From a virus, in the IMG/VR virus record IMGVR_UViG_3300000311_000002, positions 1-44,759 of that record: a DNA stretch of 44,759 nucleotides, one strand, 5' to 3'. Position 1 is the stretch's first letter. Each line of letters opens with the position of its first letter. Made by a program: the position numbers and the translations under genes. Positions 44,368 through 44,759 of the stretch are shown here, piece after piece. The notes under the pieces were generated by a model that was given only the letters and a program-made list of their open reading frames with translations, did no database searches and had not been told where the DNA came from.

Positions 44368-44759
44368 ATGTTTCCTGAAGTGCCTGTTAACAGTGGGTCG
44401 AGTTTTGCTGAGGTTACAAAAAGGAGTGGTATTAAAGAAGTATTTAATATAAAAAAGATAGAGAAAGCAATTTATAGATGTTTGGTGTCTAGTGGGATTA
44501 AAAGGGAAATTTCTAAAACTGTTTCTGTAGATTTATCGAAAAGAGCTTCAAATATAGTATTAAATTCTAACGGTCATGCTCCGGTTAATATAGAGAAAAT
44601 TCAAGATATCGTTGAGCAACAACTAATGGCTGCGGGTCAATTTGATGCAGCAAAACAATATATATTATTTAGGGAAGAAAAAAGAAAGCTCAGAGAAACT
44701 AAAGAAGTATCCCAAGAAATTAAAGATCTTGTGAAGAATAATAAAAAATATTTTGAAAC
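44368..44759 (+). CDS. ribonucleotide reductase large subunit, N-terminus (partial)
   Basis: The gene runs off the window after about 130 residues. It shows an ATP-cone: VTKRSGIKEVFNIKKIEKAI, then NIEKIQDIVEQQLMAAGQFD and AKQYILFREEKRKLRE, followed by KDLVKNNKKYFE as at the start of the catalytic domain. The cone binds ATP or dATP and controls activity. Class I or class II cannot be decided from this part. AAAGGAGG gives a strong ribosome site. Phages use it to make dNTPs for replication. Confidence 0.85.
   Translation, partial: MFPEVPVNSGSSFAEVTKRSGIKEVFNIKKIEKAIYRCLVSSGIKREISKTVSVDLSKRASNIVLNSNGHAPVNIEKIQDIVEQQLMAAGQFDAAKQYILFREEKRKLRETKEVSQEIKDLVKNNKKYFE

Overview
The window looks like part of the genome of a large tailed dsDNA bacteriophage (Caudoviricetes) with a T4-type (HK97-fold) head. 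It is AT-rich and densely packed, and almost every gene is on the + strand, with overlapping or abutting start and stop codons. It carries a gp21-like prohead protease fused to a scaffold region, a gp23-like major capsid protein, inteins, a phage-type tRNA and an N-acetylmuramoyl-L-alanine amidase. No terminase, portal, sheath or tail tube could be recognised, so those genes probably lie outside the window. The host cannot be named. The Pro/Thr linkers, dockerin repeat and Sec-type signal peptides suggest a bacterium that builds multi-domain secreted proteins. The standard genetic code is used.

Layout. 1-4.65 kb: small zinc-binding and hypothetical proteins, an HD phosphohydrolase, a cyclic-phosphate receiver-like protein and a papain-like peptidase. 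4.66-4.84 kb: a probable structured RNA. 4.85-8.3 kb: a secreted PQQ-type propeller protein, a tRNA-Leu(CAA) whose first base is the last base of the propeller stop codon, small proteins and a 3D-domain cell-wall protein. 8.3-17.5 kb: nucleic-acid and lysis genes, namely an RlaP-like nucleotidyltransferase, amidase, AAA ATPase, cytidine/dCMP deaminase, CCA-type nucleotidyltransferase, dockerin protein, FmdB-like zinc ribbon, calcineurin-type phosphoesterase and Thg1-like protein. The only minus-strand gene (40 aa, membrane) lies in this part. A separate transcription unit with its own sigma70-type promoter and terminator closes it.

17.6-36 kb is the head module. Protease-scaffold, major capsid protein and head-completion or neck genes are surrounded by about a dozen small proteins with unrelated bodies (J domain, Gp88-type, KOW-like, zinc-binding, membrane). 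These share a short helical tag, often N-terminal, of the form hhxxLIEGxxhxxIhDxh, or in three cases an opening of the form M-N/D-INTT. I read these as candidate prohead-targeting or packaging tags, comparable to the capsid-targeting sequences of T4 internal proteins. This is inference. The neck-like gene is interrupted by two inteins only seven residues apart. A trypsin-like protease at 36-38 kb is interrupted by a LAGLIDADG intein exactly before its catalytic serine.

38-44.3 kb holds small genes and then four adhesin or fibre-like proteins with LamG-type folds and Pro/Thr linkers. Three of them end in the same ~110-residue domain, and several have signal peptides. The window ends inside a ribonucleotide reductase large-subunit gene (ATP cone).

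How the genes may work together. Thg1-like, CCA-type nucleotidyltransferase, RlaP-like, cREC-like and phosphoesterase genes plus a tRNA gene suggest RNA or tRNA repair, possibly against host anticodon nucleases. The tagged proteins may be carried in the head and delivered with the DNA. The secreted set may act at the host surface.
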